Of a DNA stretch of 64,000 nucleotides, positions 54,010 to 63,609 are shown one piece after another (the stretch's first letter is position 1; each line of letters starts with the position of its first letter). The position numbers and the translations under genes are program-made. Source of the stretch: Clostridium sp. AWRP. Lineage in GTDB: Bacteria > Bacillota > Clostridia > Clostridiales > Clostridiaceae. The notes beneath the pieces were generated by a model. The model was not told where the DNA came from, ran no database searches, and worked only from the letters and a program-made list of their open reading frames with translations. The stretch spans positions 310,001 through 374,000 of the forward strand of contig NZ_CP029758.2 in NCBI RefSeq assembly GCF_004006395.2. The letters run 5' to 3'.

Positions 54010-54156
54010 GAAAATGTACTACAATTGGATAAATGGTAGCATTTTAATGGAATAAATTTACATATAAATGTTTACATTTTGCCTTGGTTTACCTATATAA
54101 GATATTCATAAGGAAATTGTTTTCGTCTCATTTTTTGCATTATGGAGGAATAGAAA

Positions 54157-54585
54157 ATGGACATGATTGATCGTCAAATTGTAAAGTGCCTGCAGAAAAA
54201 TGGTAGGATTTCAATAAAAAAATTGTCGGAAATAGTTTGTCTAACTCCTCCTGCGGTTGCAGAACGCATAAGAAAGCTTGAAGAAGCAGATGTTATTATG
54301 GGATATAGGGCTGTTATTAATCCACAGAAGATGGGAATGAATATAGAAGCTCTTATAAATATTACATTAAAAGCAGGTAAACGAAAAGAATTTATTGATT
54401 TTGTAAGAAAAAGTAAGTGTATAGTGAAGTGTTATCATGTTACAGGAGGTTTTTCTATGACTGTTAAAGTAATAGTGAAAGAGACATCCGAGTTAGAAAC
54501 ATTAGTAGGTAAAATTCAGCAGTATGGTAATACACAAACTCTTATTATTCTTTCTACTATTATTGAACATAAAGGAATTGTATAG
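54157..54585 (+). CDS. Lrp/AsnC-family transcriptional regulator
   Basis: 142-aa feast/famine regulator: N-terminal helix-turn-helix (DRQIVKCLQKNGRISIKKLS, then LTPPAVAERIRKLEE, residues about 5-50) and a C-terminal RAM domain (about 65-140) that binds an amino acid. A second ATG at 54163 is possible. It converges on the malic enzyme gene; targets unknown. Confidence 0.9.
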   Translation: MDMIDRQIVKCLQKNGRISIKKLSEIVCLTPPAVAERIRKLEEADVIMGYRAVINPQKMGMNIEALINITLKAGKRKEFIDFVRKSKCIVKCYHVTGGFSMTVKVIVKETSELETLVGKIQQYGNTQTLIILSTIIEHKGIV

Positions 54586-54596
54586 ATAATATTTTT

Positions 54597-54630
54597 AAAG
54601 TCTGGAAGAAAACCAGACTTTAAATTTTTG
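54597..54630. terminator. Bidirectional terminator, lrp-type gene / malic enzyme
   Basis: AAAGTCTGG (54597-54605) pairs with CCAGACTTT (54613-54621), followed by AAATTTTTG on the plus strand; on the minus strand it follows the malic enzyme stop. Confidence 0.75.
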
Positions 54631-54636
54631 TGTTTA

Positions 54637-55866
54637 TTATGCTTGTACAAGCTTTTTAGTATGTTCTTCTACCATTTCAGGAGTGATGTCAGTTCTTCTT
54701 GCAACTCCACTTTCTATGGCAGCTTTTGCTACGTAATATGCTACCTTTGGTGCTATCCTTGAGTCAAAAGCATCTGGTATAACATAATCTTCATTGAGTT
54801 CTTTTTCAGTTATTATATCTGCTATAGCACATGCAGCGGCTATTTTCATTTCTTCATTTATTTTTGATGCCCGTACATCAAGTGCTCCTCTAAATATTCC
54901 AGGAAATGCAAGAACATTATTTATTTGATTTGGGAAATCTGATCTTCCCGTACCAATTACTCTGGCACCTGCAGCTTTTGCTTCATCAGGATAGATTTCA
55001 GGCTTAGGATTGGCCATAGCGAAAATGAGGGGATCTTTAGCCATTGTTTTTATCATTTCAGGAGTAATTACTCCAGGAGCAGATACACCTATGAATACAT
55101 CAGCTTCTTTTAGTACATCTTTAAGTGCACCTTTTATCATACTAGAATTTGTAACTTCTGCTAAGTCTTTTTTTGCAGCACTTAAATTTTCTCTATCTTT
55201 TGATATAGCACCTTTTCTATCACATACAATAATGTTTTTAACGCCTCTACTTACAAGTAGTTTTGCGATAGCTGTACCTGCGGCTCCTGCACCATTTATT
55301 ATTACTTTTAAGTCTTCAAATTTTTTGTTTACTATTTTAAGCGCATTTATCATAGCAGCTAAAGTTACTACCGCTGTCCCGTGCTGGTCGTCATGAAAAA
55401 CTGGTATATTGCAGACTTTTTTTAATTTATCTTCTATTTCAAAGCACTCAGGTGCTTTTATATCTTCTAGGTTTATTCCTCCAAATGTGGATTCTATTAA
55501 TTTTACTGTTTCTACAATCTTGTCAGGATCTTTGCTATCAACACAAATAGGAAAAGCATCTACTCCTGCAAAAGTTTTAAATAGAATAGATTTACCTTCC
55601 ATTACAGGTAAGCCAGCTGCAGCACCTATATTTCCAAGTCCCAAGACTGCACTGCCGTTAGTTACTACTGCTACATAATTTCCCTTAGAAGTATAATCGT
55701 ATAAGGCATTATAGTCCTTGTTGATTTCAAGACATGGTTCAGCAACACCTGGAGTATATGCCAAACCTAGATCCTCTTTTGTTTTAACAGATACTTTACT
55801 CTTAAGTGCTATTTTACCTTCATGTTCTTTATGAAACTTTAATGCTTCTTCTTTTAAATTGTTCAT
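54637..55866 (-). CDS. NAD-dependent malic enzyme (oxaloacetate-decarboxylating)
   Basis: 409-aa enzyme converting malate to pyruvate and CO2 with reduction of NAD(P). Motifs: LAYTPGVAEPC near the N-terminus, GLGNIGAAAGLPVMEGKS, CIVHD-type FHDDQHGTAVVTLAA for metal and substrate, and the Rossmann GAGAAGTAIAKLL. Short, single-domain type without the phosphotransacetylase extension. In this neighbourhood it can draw citrate-derived C4 acids into pyruvate. Start ATG 55866 is preceded on its strand by AAGGAGG. Confidence 0.93.
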   Translation of the reverse strand: MNNLKEEALKFHKEHEGKIALKSKVSVKTKEDLGLAYTPGVAEPCLEINKDYNALYDYTSKGNYVAVVTNGSAVLGLGNIGAAAGLPVMEGKSILFKTFAGVDAFPICVDSKDPDKIVETVKLIESTFGGINLEDIKAPECFEIEDKLKKVCNIPVFHDDQHGTAVVTLAAMINALKIVNKKFEDLKVIINGAGAAGTAIAKLLVSRGVKNIIVCDRKGAISKDRENLSAAKKDLAEVTNSSMIKGALKDVLKEADVFIGVSAPGVITPEMIKTMAKDPLIFAMANPKPEIYPDEAKAAGARVIGTGRSDFPNQINNVLAFPGIFRGALDVRASKINEEMKIAAACAIADIITEKELNEDYVIPDAFDSRIAPKVAYYVAKAAIESGVARRTDITPEMVEEHTKKLVQA

Positions 55867-55931
55867 ATGTAAACCTCCTTATAATTAATTAGCTATAGAG
55901 TTTTTGATGGAAACCATATTTTAATTAATAG

Positions 55932-55997
55932 TTAATAATGAAGAATTAATAGTTAATTCTTCATTATTAATTCTTAACTGGCGAAGCTTTGCTTCGT
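55932..55997. repeat. Dispersed intergenic repeat, copy E, double hairpin
   Basis: TTAATAATGAAGAATT (55932-55947) pairs with AATTCTTCATTATTAA (55955-55970); then GCGAAGC-ttt-GCTTCGT (55981-55997). The second half is the reverse complement of copy B at 10446-10490. It lies between the malic enzyme and aspA genes, both on the minus strand, and could also terminate aspA transcription. Confidence 0.6.
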
Positions 55998-56041
55998 AAT
56001 TTTTTTATATATAAATCTAAGCTTAAATCAGAAATCCTATA

Positions 56042-57451
56042 TTAGGCAAATTCATATTTTTTTAATTCCTTAGGTTCAGTCATACTTATAGGGTCTAGTA
56101 TACGATCTAATTCAGATTTTTTTAAAATACCATTTTGAAGTATGATCTCTTTTACTGATTTTCCTGTTTTTATAGCATTTTTGGCAATTGAGGCAGCCTT
56201 TTCATATCCAACATAAGGTGTAATGGCAGTAACTATACCAACACTATTATCCACTAACTTCTTACATCTATTTGTATTTGCTGTTATACCTGAAATACAA
56301 TTTTCTGTAAAAGTTTTTACGGCGTTAGTAAGGGTTTCTATGGATTCAAATAAATTGAAGAATATAACTGGCTCAAAGGCATTTAATTCCAGCTGACCAG
56401 CTTCAGCAGCCATTGTTATTGTAACATCATTTCCTATAATATTAAAGGCGACTTGAGTCATTACTTCTGGAATTACAGGGTTAACTTTTCCAGGCATTAT
56501 GGAAGATCCATTTTGTTTTGGTGGAAGATTTATTTCCTCTAAACCTGTTCTTGGACCTGATGACATAAGCCTTAAATCATTTGCCATTTTGGATAAGTTA
56601 ACGGCACAGGTTTTTATAGCGCCAGATACTGATACAAAACCATCTAAGTTTTGTGTGGCATCTATCAAATCATCAGCTTGTTCTAATTGTACACCAATAA
56701 TATCACTGAGTATAGGTACTACTGTATTCATATATCTGTTATCTGCATTTATTCCAGTACCTATTGCAGTACCACCTAAATTTAATACTTCTAATTCTTT
56801 TTTTGCGGCCTCAAGTCTTGAAATATCTCGTTTTATAACGGAACTATAAGCTTTAAATTCTTGTCCTAATCTAATGGGAACTGCATCTTGAAGCTGAGTT
56901 CTTCCCATTTTTATAATATTATTGAATTCTTTTGCTTTTATTTCTAATGTCATATCTAATTTTTTTAGTTTTTCTATAGCTTTTAAAAGAAGTTTTAAAG
57001 CAGTTATCTTTCCTGCGGTTGGGAAGACATCATTTGTAGATTGTCCCATATTAACGTGATCATTAGGATGTACAATTGAGTAGTCTCCCTTTCTACCACC
57101 TAAAATTTCAATAGCTTCATTTGCAATTACTTCATTTGCATTCATGTTTGCAGAGGTACCAGCTCCACCTTGAATAGGGTCTAGTATGAATTGATCCTGC
57201 AAATTACCTCCCAGTATTTTATCACTAGCTTCAATTATTGCTTTTTCAATGTTTTCATTTAAAAGTCCTGCTTTGTAATTAGCTATAGCTGCTGCCTTTT
57301 TTATTTGAACAAGGCTTTTTACAAGCTCTGTATTTAATTTATATCCTGTTATATGAAAATTCTCAGATGCTCTCAATGTTTGAACCCCATAATAAGCCTC
57401 TGCAGGTACTTCCTTTGAACCGATGGAATCACTTTCAATTCTAAAATCCAT
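56042..57451 (-). CDS. aspA: Aspartate ammonia-lyase
   Basis: 469-aa aspartase converting aspartate to fumarate and ammonia reversibly. Starts RIESDSIGSKEVPAEAYYGV, has the substrate-binding GGAGTSANMNANEV and HPNDHVNMGQSTNDVFPT and the superfamily signature GSSIMPGKVNPV. Overall resemblance to E. coli AspA is closer than to fumarase C (for example MGRTQLQDAVPIRLGQEF). It lies behind the malic enzyme on the same strand, divergent from the citrate genes. Start ATG 57451 follows AGGTGGGGAATATT. Confidence 0.93.
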   Translation of the reverse strand: MDFRIESDSIGSKEVPAEAYYGVQTLRASENFHITGYKLNTELVKSLVQIKKAAAIANYKAGLLNENIEKAIIEASDKILGGNLQDQFILDPIQGGAGTSANMNANEVIANEAIEILGGRKGDYSIVHPNDHVNMGQSTNDVFPTAGKITALKLLLKAIEKLKKLDMTLEIKAKEFNNIIKMGRTQLQDAVPIRLGQEFKAYSSVIKRDISRLEAAKKELEVLNLGGTAIGTGINADNRYMNTVVPILSDIIGVQLEQADDLIDATQNLDGFVSVSGAIKTCAVNLSKMANDLRLMSSGPRTGLEEINLPPKQNGSSIMPGKVNPVIPEVMTQVAFNIIGNDVTITMAAEAGQLELNAFEPVIFFNLFESIETLTNAVKTFTENCISGITANTNRCKKLVDNSVGIVTAITPYVGYEKAASIAKNAIKTGKSVKEIILQNGILKKSELDRILDPISMTEPKELKKYEFA

Positions 57452-57614
57452 AAATATTCCCCACCTTTATTTTTAAATTTATAAATTGTAAATGCTTTTT
57501 CTTTTAATTTAATAATAACCTCTTAATTTAAAACAGTAAACAGAATTAATAAAACTCCGTAATAATGAAAATAAATCACTATATTTAGTTTATAAAAATT
57601 AGAAAAATATAGGG

Positions 57615-57643
57615 TTGACTTAAAAAATTAAGGTGCTTAAATA
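57615..57643 (+). promoter_or_regulatory. Candidate promoter of the citrate operon
   Basis: TTGACT (57615-57620), 17-bp spacer, TAAATA (57638-57643). The 303-bp divergent region to aspA also contains a cre-like site and the inverted pair TTTCTACAA/TTGTAGAAA (57708-57716, 57723-57731) near the ribosome binding site; nothing else is recognised. Confidence 0.4.
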
Positions 57644-57699
57644 GTCTAATAACTTTAATTACTTAATTATTATAAAACTTTAATAAACTATCTAAGATG

Positions 57700-57713
57700 T
57701 GAAAACGTTTCTA
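57700..57713 (+). promoter_or_regulatory. CcpA cre-like site
   Basis: TGAAAACGTTTCTA resembles the catabolite-responsive element palindrome TGAAAACGTTTTCA. A related TGAAAACGTTTTTTCA occurs inside the start of the transporter gene at 57784-57799. CcpA repression of citrate genes is established in other Firmicutes; here it is inferred. Confidence 0.4.
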
Positions 57714-57754
57714 CAATTATACTTGTAGAAAACAAAATTTAAGGAGTGATTGAT

Positions 57755-59071
57755 TTGCAAAATATAGTTAATTCTAAAAATGATGAAAACGTTTTTTCAA
57801 AACTATTAAAATCAAAATTAGGTGTTTTTTCTATACCATTATACCTTGTAATTGCAATTATAGTTTATTTAGCATGTGTATATAATAAATTACCTAATGA
57901 TATGATAGGTGGTTTTGCAGTATTAATGACAATGGGAATATTTCTTGGAGCTATAGGGGCAAAGCTCCCTGTACTGAAAAACATAGGAGGTCCAGCAATT
58001 TTTACAATATTTATTCCTTCTGCAATGGTTTATTATAAATTGATAAATCCATCAGCAATTAAAGCAATGACTACTCTTATGAAAAGTTCAAATTTTTTGT
58101 ACCTGTATATATCATGCCTAATTACAGGAAGTATCCTTGGAATGAATAGAAAAGTAATGATAAAAGGATTTGTAAGAATGTTTGTTCCGCTCATAGTAGG
58201 AACAATAGGTTCTATATTATTTGGATTACTTATTGCAGTTATATTCGGATTTAAAGCACAAAAAGCATTTTTTTATGTAATTTGCCCAATATTATCAGGA
58301 GGACTTGGAGAAGGGGTTCTTCCTCTTTCAATGGGATATGCAGATGTCCTTCATGAGTCTCAGAGTGCATTTATTGCACAACTTGTACCAGCAGCTATGA
58401 TAGGAAATGTAGTTGCAATAATAATATCCGGCATATTGAAACATTTGGCTGAAAAGAAACCACATCTTACAGGTAACGGACTTTTAGTAAAAACAGGTGA
58501 TGATAAAGAAATATTAGAAGCTATGAATACTGAAAAAACTGTAGATTTTAATTTAATGGGTGGAGGATTGTTAGTTGCTTGTATTTTCTTTGTATTTGGA
58601 GCATTAGCAAGCAAATTCATTGGTATTCCAGGACCTGTAATCATGATTTTTATGGCGGCAATTGTTAAATACTTAAAGCTTCTTCCAAAAGAAATTGAAA
58701 CAGGAGCTTATCATATGTATAGTTTTACAAGTAAAAGCCTTACGTGGCCGCTGCTTGTTGGAGTTGGAGTAGTTTATACACCGTGGAAAGATGTAATAGC
58801 TGTAGTTTCACCTATATATATTCTAATTTGTGCAGCAGCAGTTATAGCAATGGTTACTTCAGGATTCTTCATAGGTAAATTATTAAACATGTATCCTATT
58901 GAATCAGCTTTAGTAACTGCTTGTCATAGTGGATTGGGAGGAACTGGTGATGTAGCTATACTTTCCTCTGCAAACAGAATAGAACTAATGCCTTTTTCAC
59001 AAATATCTACTAGACTTGGTGGAGCAACAATGGTAGTTATAGCTACTATGCTTTTGAAAATGTTATCTTAG
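57755..59071 (+). CDS. 2-hydroxycarboxylate (citrate/malate) transporter, 2HCT family
   Basis: 438-aa secondary transporter (CitP/CitS/MaeN type) with about eleven helices. The two GGxG loops are present: LSGGLGEGVLPLS in the first half and CHSGLGGTGDVAILSSANR in the second. It imports citrate or malate, possibly in exchange for an end product. The frame reaches GTG 57746, but AAGGAG (57741-57746) overlaps it, so TTG 57755 is the better start. First gene of the citDEF operon. Confidence 0.9.
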   Translation: MQNIVNSKNDENVFSKLLKSKLGVFSIPLYLVIAIIVYLACVYNKLPNDMIGGFAVLMTMGIFLGAIGAKLPVLKNIGGPAIFTIFIPSAMVYYKLINPSAIKAMTTLMKSSNFLYLYISCLITGSILGMNRKVMIKGFVRMFVPLIVGTIGSILFGLLIAVIFGFKAQKAFFYVICPILSGGLGEGVLPLSMGYADVLHESQSAFIAQLVPAAMIGNVVAIIISGILKHLAEKKPHLTGNGLLVKTGDDKEILEAMNTEKTVDFNLMGGGLLVACIFFVFGALASKFIGIPGPVIMIFMAAIVKYLKLLPKEIETGAYHMYSFTSKSLTWPLLVGVGVVYTPWKDVIAVVSPIYILICAAAVIAMVTSGFFIGKLLNMYPIESALVTACHSGLGGTGDVAILSSANRIELMPFSQISTRLGGATMVVIATMLLKMLS

Positions 59072-59101
59072 AAATTTTAAATGAAATAGGGAGGCATATA
59101 T

Positions 59102-59365
59102 ATGAAGATCAATAAAATAGCTAAAGCAGGTACACTTGAATCTAATGACATTTTAATAATGGTTGTACCAAATGAATCATGTGGAATAAAAATTGAAATT
59201 GATAGTGTTGTAATGAAGCAGTTTGGTAAACAAATAGAAAGTGTCATTATAGATCAAATTAAAAAAATGAATATTGAGGATATAGAAATTAAAGCTCAGG
59301 ATAAAGGGGCGTTAGATTATACTATAAGAGCTAGAGTTCAGACAGCTATAGAAAGGGCATTATAA
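59102..59365 (+). CDS. citD: Citrate lyase acyl carrier protein (gamma subunit)
   Basis: 87-aa carrier that bears the phosphoribosyl-dephospho-CoA prosthetic group. The attachment serine is Ser14 in AKAGTLESNDI. Full family length. ATG 59102 follows ATAGGGAGGC. Located between the transporter and citE. Confidence 0.95.
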   Translation: MKINKIAKAGTLESNDILIMVVPNESCGIKIEIDSVVMKQFGKQIESVIIDQIKKMNIEDIEIKAQDKGALDYTIRARVQTAIERAL

Positions 59366-59387
59366 CAATTGAAAAGAGGTAATATAA

Positions 59388-60260
59388 ATGAAGGAATTAA
59401 GGAGAACAATGCTTTTTATGCCCGGTAACAATCCGGGAATGCTCCAGAATGCACCAATACTTGGAGCTGATTCTGTAATACTTGATTTAGAAGATGCAGT
59501 TAGTCTTACTGAAAAAGATAGTGCCAGAGCACTAGTAAAAAATGCAATTAGTTCATTGGACTATTCTAAAGTGGAATTGGTAGTTAGAATAAATCCACTG
59601 GATACAGAATATGGTCCAAAGGATATAAAAGCTATTGCAAGTGTAAAACCAGATGTACTTATGATACCTAAAGCCACAGAAAAACAACTTGAAGACATAG
59701 ATAATATGCTTTGTGAAATAGAAAAACATAGTAATTTTGAAAAAGGAAATATAAAGTTATTTCCAATAATTGAAACTGCATATGCCCTGGAAAATGTATA
59801 TGGAATAATAAATTCTTCCAAAAGGGTTTCAGGAGTTCTTTTGGGAGCAGAAGATTTAACTTCAGATTTTGGTATAAAAAGAACTAAAGAAGGAGAAGAA
59901 ATTTTTTATGCTAGGAATAGAGTCTCTACTGCTTGTAGGGCAGCAAGAGTTGACGCAATTGACACACCGTTCACAGATACAAATGATTATGAGGGACTAA
60001 AGAAAGATACAAGTAAAGCGAAGAGTCTAGGCTTTACAGGTAAGGCGTCTATTAATCCAAGACAAATAGATACTATACATGATGTTTTTTCTCCAACAGA
60101 AGCAGAAGTAAAGCATGCTCTTAGAGTATTAAAGGCAAGAGATGAAGCAAAAGAAAAAGGACTTGGGGTATTTTCACTGGATGGTAAGATGGTAGATGCT
60201 CCAGTTATTAATAGGGCAGTTACTACGTCAAAATTAGCTAAGGTTTTAGGATTGATATAA
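59388..60260 (+). CDS. citE: Citrate lyase beta subunit (citryl-ACP lyase)
   Basis: 290-aa HpcH/HpaI-type aldolase that cleaves citryl-ACP into oxaloacetate and acetyl-ACP. Features: RRTMLFMPGNNPGML at the start, ADSVILDLEDAVSLTEKD, the metal-binding PIIETAYALENV and LLGAEDLTSDFG. ATG 59388 follows AAAAGAGGTAA, 22 bp after citD. Confidence 0.95.
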   Translation: MKELRRTMLFMPGNNPGMLQNAPILGADSVILDLEDAVSLTEKDSARALVKNAISSLDYSKVELVVRINPLDTEYGPKDIKAIASVKPDVLMIPKATEKQLEDIDNMLCEIEKHSNFEKGNIKLFPIIETAYALENVYGIINSSKRVSGVLLGAEDLTSDFGIKRTKEGEEIFYARNRVSTACRAARVDAIDTPFTDTNDYEGLKKDTSKAKSLGFTGKASINPRQIDTIHDVFSPTEAEVKHALRVLKARDEAKEKGLGVFSLDGKMVDAPVINRAVTTSKLAKVLGLI

Positions 60261-60319
60261 TAAAAAGCTCTGTTTATATTAAAATTTAGAGATAATTATG
60301 TTGAGAAATGAGGGATAAC

Positions 60320-61861
60320 ATGAAGAATATACTGGGAAGAGAAATTCCAGATTATATTGAAGGTTACGGAAAAGTAAAGCCTTTCAAGGGTGCGTCTGCA
60401 AGTTATGGTATAAAGACAAAATCAAAAGTAAAGCTTACTTCAATAAAACCTGGAGATAAAAAATTACTTTCAAGCATAAATGAAGCTTTAGATAAAGTAA
60501 AAATAAAAGATGGAATGACTATTTCTTTTCATCATCACTTAAGAAATGGTGATTTTATTTTAAACAATATAGTATATGAAATAGCTAAAAGAGGTATAAA
60601 AGATATAAAGATAGCCGCAAGTTCAATATTTCCTATTCATGAGCCATTGGTTGAACATATGAAAAATGGGGTTGTAACGGGAATAGTGACAAATTATATA
60701 TCAGGCCCTGTAGCAGAGGCAGTATCAAGGGGATATTTAAAAACACCTGTTGTTATGATGACACATGGTGGGAGGCCAAGGTCAATAGAAAGTGGAGAGC
60801 TTCACATAGATATAGCTTTTATAGCAGCACCTACAGCAGATAGTTATGGTAATATAAATGGTGTTTATGGTAATGCGGCTTGTGGATCACTTGGATATGC
60901 TGTACCTGATGCGCAGTATGCAGATAAAGTTGTAGCAATTACAGATAATTTGGTTCCTTATCCTGCTTGTCCTATAGAAATAAGCCAGGAATACGTTGAT
61001 TATGTAGTAAAAGTGGACTCAATAGGTAATCCGGAGGGAATAGTATCAGGAACAACAAAAATTACTAAGGATCCAGTGGGTCTTAAAATTGCACAAATGG
61101 CTGCTAGAGTTATGGATGTATCTGGTTATATAAAAAATAACATGTCATTTCAAACTGGTGCAGGTGGTACATCGCTGGCAGTAGCAGCGGAGTTGGAAAA
61201 AATAATGAAGGAGAGAGGTATAGTTGGAAGTTTTGCGGCAGGTGGTATAACTGGTTATATTGTAGATATGTTAAATGAAGGATTATTTAGAAATTTATTT
61301 GATGTACAGTGCTTTGATTTAAAAGCTGTAGAATCATATAGGGACAATCCTAAGCATCAGGGAATGGGAGGATCTATGTATGGCAGTCCATCAAATAAGG
61401 GAGCTGTAGTCAACAATCTAGATGTCATGATTCTTGGTGCAACTGAAATAGATACTGATTTTAATGTAAATGTAACTACAGGTTCTAACGGAATAATAAT
61501 GGGAGGATCTGGAGGACACAGTGATACGGCAGCCGGTGCAAAGCTTGCAATTGTTGTTACAAATCTTGTAAAGGGCAGACTCCCTATAATAAAAGATAAG
61601 GTGACTACAATAACTACACCAGGAGAAAGTATAGATGTAGTTATTACAGAAAGAGGAGTGGCTATAAATCCAAGAAGAAAGGATCTAGTTGAAAAACTTG
61701 AAAAAAGCAATCTCCCTATAATTACAATAGAAGAACTTAAAGATAAAGCTGAGAAGATGACTGGTAAACCAGAAGCAGTAAAATTTTCTGATGATATAGT
61801 TGCAGTAGTTGAATATAGAGATGGAACAGTTATTGATGTGGTTAAAAAAGTGTTAGGATAG
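60320..61861 (+). CDS. citF: Citrate lyase alpha subunit (citrate:acetyl-ACP CoA-transferase type)
   Basis: 513-aa subunit that swaps citrate for acetate on the carrier protein. Begins GREIPDYIEGYGKVKPF, with GMTISFHHHLRNGDFILN, GGTSLAVAAELEK, and GGSGGHSDTAAGAKLA near the C-terminus. An ATG at 60308 is also in frame, but GAGGGA (60310-60315) favours 60320. The accessory genes citC, citX and citG, needed to activate the enzyme, are not in this window and may lie beyond its end or elsewhere. Confidence 0.94.
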   Translation: MKNILGREIPDYIEGYGKVKPFKGASASYGIKTKSKVKLTSIKPGDKKLLSSINEALDKVKIKDGMTISFHHHLRNGDFILNNIVYEIAKRGIKDIKIAASSIFPIHEPLVEHMKNGVVTGIVTNYISGPVAEAVSRGYLKTPVVMMTHGGRPRSIESGELHIDIAFIAAPTADSYGNINGVYGNAACGSLGYAVPDAQYADKVVAITDNLVPYPACPIEISQEYVDYVVKVDSIGNPEGIVSGTTKITKDPVGLKIAQMAARVMDVSGYIKNNMSFQTGAGGTSLAVAAELEKIMKERGIVGSFAAGGITGYIVDMLNEGLFRNLFDVQCFDLKAVESYRDNPKHQGMGGSMYGSPSNKGAVVNNLDVMILGATEIDTDFNVNVTTGSNGIIMGGSGGHSDTAAGAKLAIVVTNLVKGRLPIIKDKVTTITTPGESIDVVITERGVAINPRRKDLVEKLEKSNLPIITIEELKDKAEKMTGKPEAVKFSDDIVAVVEYRDGTVIDVVKKVLG

Positions 61862-61900
61862 TTTTAGCATGGAGTTATACAAAATAAGTAAAGTTCTAAC

Positions 61901-61938
61901 CATCAGATGGGGTTTCGATCCTATCTGATGTTTTTTTT
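61901..61938 (+). terminator. Terminator after citF
   Basis: CATCAGATGGG (61901-61911) pairs with CCTATCTGATG (61920-61930), one G-T pair, then eight T residues. Confidence 0.92.
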
Positions 61939-61941
61939 ATG

Positions 61942-61984
61942 ATTAATACAAAATAACTCGATATTTTTGTTATTTTGTATTAAT
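61942..61984. promoter_or_regulatory. 16-bp inverted repeat upstream of citA-type kinase
   Basis: ATTAATACAAAATAAC (61942-61957) has an exact complement at 61969-61984 with an 11-bp spacer, 21 bp before the kinase start. It lies between the citF terminator and the kinase ribosome binding site and looks like an operator or leader hairpin. Confidence 0.6.
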
Positions 61985-62004
61985 TTATATAGGGAGGGAT
62001 TATA

Positions 62005-63609
62005 ATGAAGATAAAGAAAGATCATTTTAAATTGCATACGAGAATTGCATTATTAGTATGTGGAGTTGTAGCACTTGTATTAATAGTAACAAATGTTTTT
62101 ATTAGTAAAAAAATAACGGATATGACTAGAGAACATCTTGAGGAAAAAGCTTTTGATATTGCACATATTGTTTCTCAATCACCTACAATAATTGACGGAC
62201 TTAATAATCCACAGCATGAGAGTAAGATTCAATACTTGGCTAATAAGATGAAAGACTCAACAAGTGTTCAATTTATTGTTGTTACGGATATGAAAGGAAT
62301 TAGGAAATCCCATCCTGATAAAATAGAGTTAGGTAAAAAAGCTATAGGTGGAGATTTCGGAAAGGCATTCCAAGGAAATGAATACGTTTCCGAAGCTCAA
62401 GGAACTTTGGGAAAATCTCTTAGAATTTTTGTTCCTATTAGAGACGATAATAGCCATCAAATTGGGGTGGTTGTTGTTGGAATTATGATGGATAAAGTAC
62501 AGCAATCAGTTATACAAAGTAGACATACAATATATTTTGGTATAGTTTTTGGGTTCTTGACAGGTGTAGTCGGAGCTGTTTTACTTGCTAATAATATAAA
62601 GAAAACTATGTTTGGAATGGAACCATCTGATATAGCTAAAATGTTGAGGGAAAGGAGTGCCATGCTTAAGTCTGTAAGAGAGGGAATACTTGCTGTAGAC
62701 AAGCATGGAATAATAACACTTGTCAATGATGAGGCTGCGAGAATATTTGATAAAGCTGATATACGTAAGGTTGTGGGTAAAAAAGTTGATGATTGTGTTG
62801 ATAATACTAGACTTATTCAAGTACTAAAATCGGGTCAATCAGAACTTGATAGGGAACAAGAACTTAAAGGCATAACTTTGATTACAAATCGTATCCCTAT
62901 TTTTGTGAATAATAAAATTGATGGTGCTATTGCTACCTTTCGTGATAAGACAGAGGTGAAGATACTGGCAGAACAACTTACAGGTGTAAAGTCATATGCT
63001 AATTCACTTAGGGCACAAACCCATGAATTTATGAATAAACTCCATGTAATACTAGGTATGCTGAGCATGAAATCTTATGACGAATTATCCGAATATATAC
63101 AAACTATTGCTAATAAATATCAAAAAGAAATTGGCTTTGTTATAAGGCATTTTAAAGATCCTGTACTATCAGGATTTATACTTGGAAAAATGAGTTATGC
63201 AAGAGAAAAAAATGTTAGCTTAGTATTGTCAGAAGATTCATATGTTCTAGAGCCTTCTAATAAAGAAATTACTCATGAATTGATAACAGTTGTAGGTAAT
63301 TTGATAGATAATGCAATAGATGCAGTTTCTATAAGTGAAGATAAGATAATTTATGTAAGCTTGGTTCCGGATGATGATCGTTTGCATATTACTGTTTCAG
63401 ATACTGGAAATGGGTTTGATGATAAAAATAAGAATGAAATATTTAAAAAAGGTTTTTCAACAAAAGAAGGTAGTAGAGGCTTTGGACTTTACTTAGTTAG
63501 AAGAAGTATAGAAAAGTTAGCTGGGAGAATAGATGTATACTCTAAAATAAATGAAGGTACTACTTTTGATATTGAAATAAACTATGAAAGAAAGGGTGAT
63601 TTAATTTGA
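62005..63609 (+). CDS. CitA/DcuS-type sensor histidine kinase
   Basis: 534-aa membrane kinase: TM1 (about residues 13-35), an extracytoplasmic Cache/CitA-type ligand domain (to about 172) containing RKSHPDKIELGKKAIGGDF, TM2 (about 173-195), a PAS domain (about 215-310), the phosphorylated histidine in RAQTHEFMNKLHVILGM (about His340), and an HATPase domain with NLIDNAIDA, DTGNGF and GFSTKEGSRGFGLYL. It would sense citrate or a C4-dicarboxylate. Overlaps the response regulator by 4 bp (TTGA) and follows the citrate operon, which it probably activates. Confidence 0.92.
   Translation: MKIKKDHFKLHTRIALLVCGVVALVLIVTNVFISKKITDMTREHLEEKAFDIAHIVSQSPTIIDGLNNPQHESKIQYLANKMKDSTSVQFIVVTDMKGIRKSHPDKIELGKKAIGGDFGKAFQGNEYVSEAQGTLGKSLRIFVPIRDDNSHQIGVVVVGIMMDKVQQSVIQSRHTIYFGIVFGFLTGVVGAVLLANNIKKTMFGMEPSDIAKMLRERSAMLKSVREGILAVDKHGIITLVNDEAARIFDKADIRKVVGKKVDDCVDNTRLIQVLKSGQSELDREQELKGITLITNRIPIFVNNKIDGAIATFRDKTEVKILAEQLTGVKSYANSLRAQTHEFMNKLHVILGMLSMKSYDELSEYIQTIANKYQKEIGFVIRHFKDPVLSGFILGKMSYAREKNVSLVLSEDSYVLEPSNKEITHELITVVGNLIDNAIDAVSISEDKIIYVSLVPDDDRLHITVSDTGNGFDDKNKNEIFKKGFSTKEGSRGFGLYLVRRSIEKLAGRIDVYSKINEGTTFDIEINYERKGDLI

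Noticed and set aside
55010..55396. 128-codon plus-strand frame inside the malic enzyme gene
   Set aside because: Antisense shadow; the minus strand has all malic enzyme motifs.
57755..61861. Oxaloacetate decarboxylase or citrate lyase ligase gene in the cit cluster
   Set aside because: All frames are accounted for by transporter, citD, citE and citF; none resembles oad or citC.
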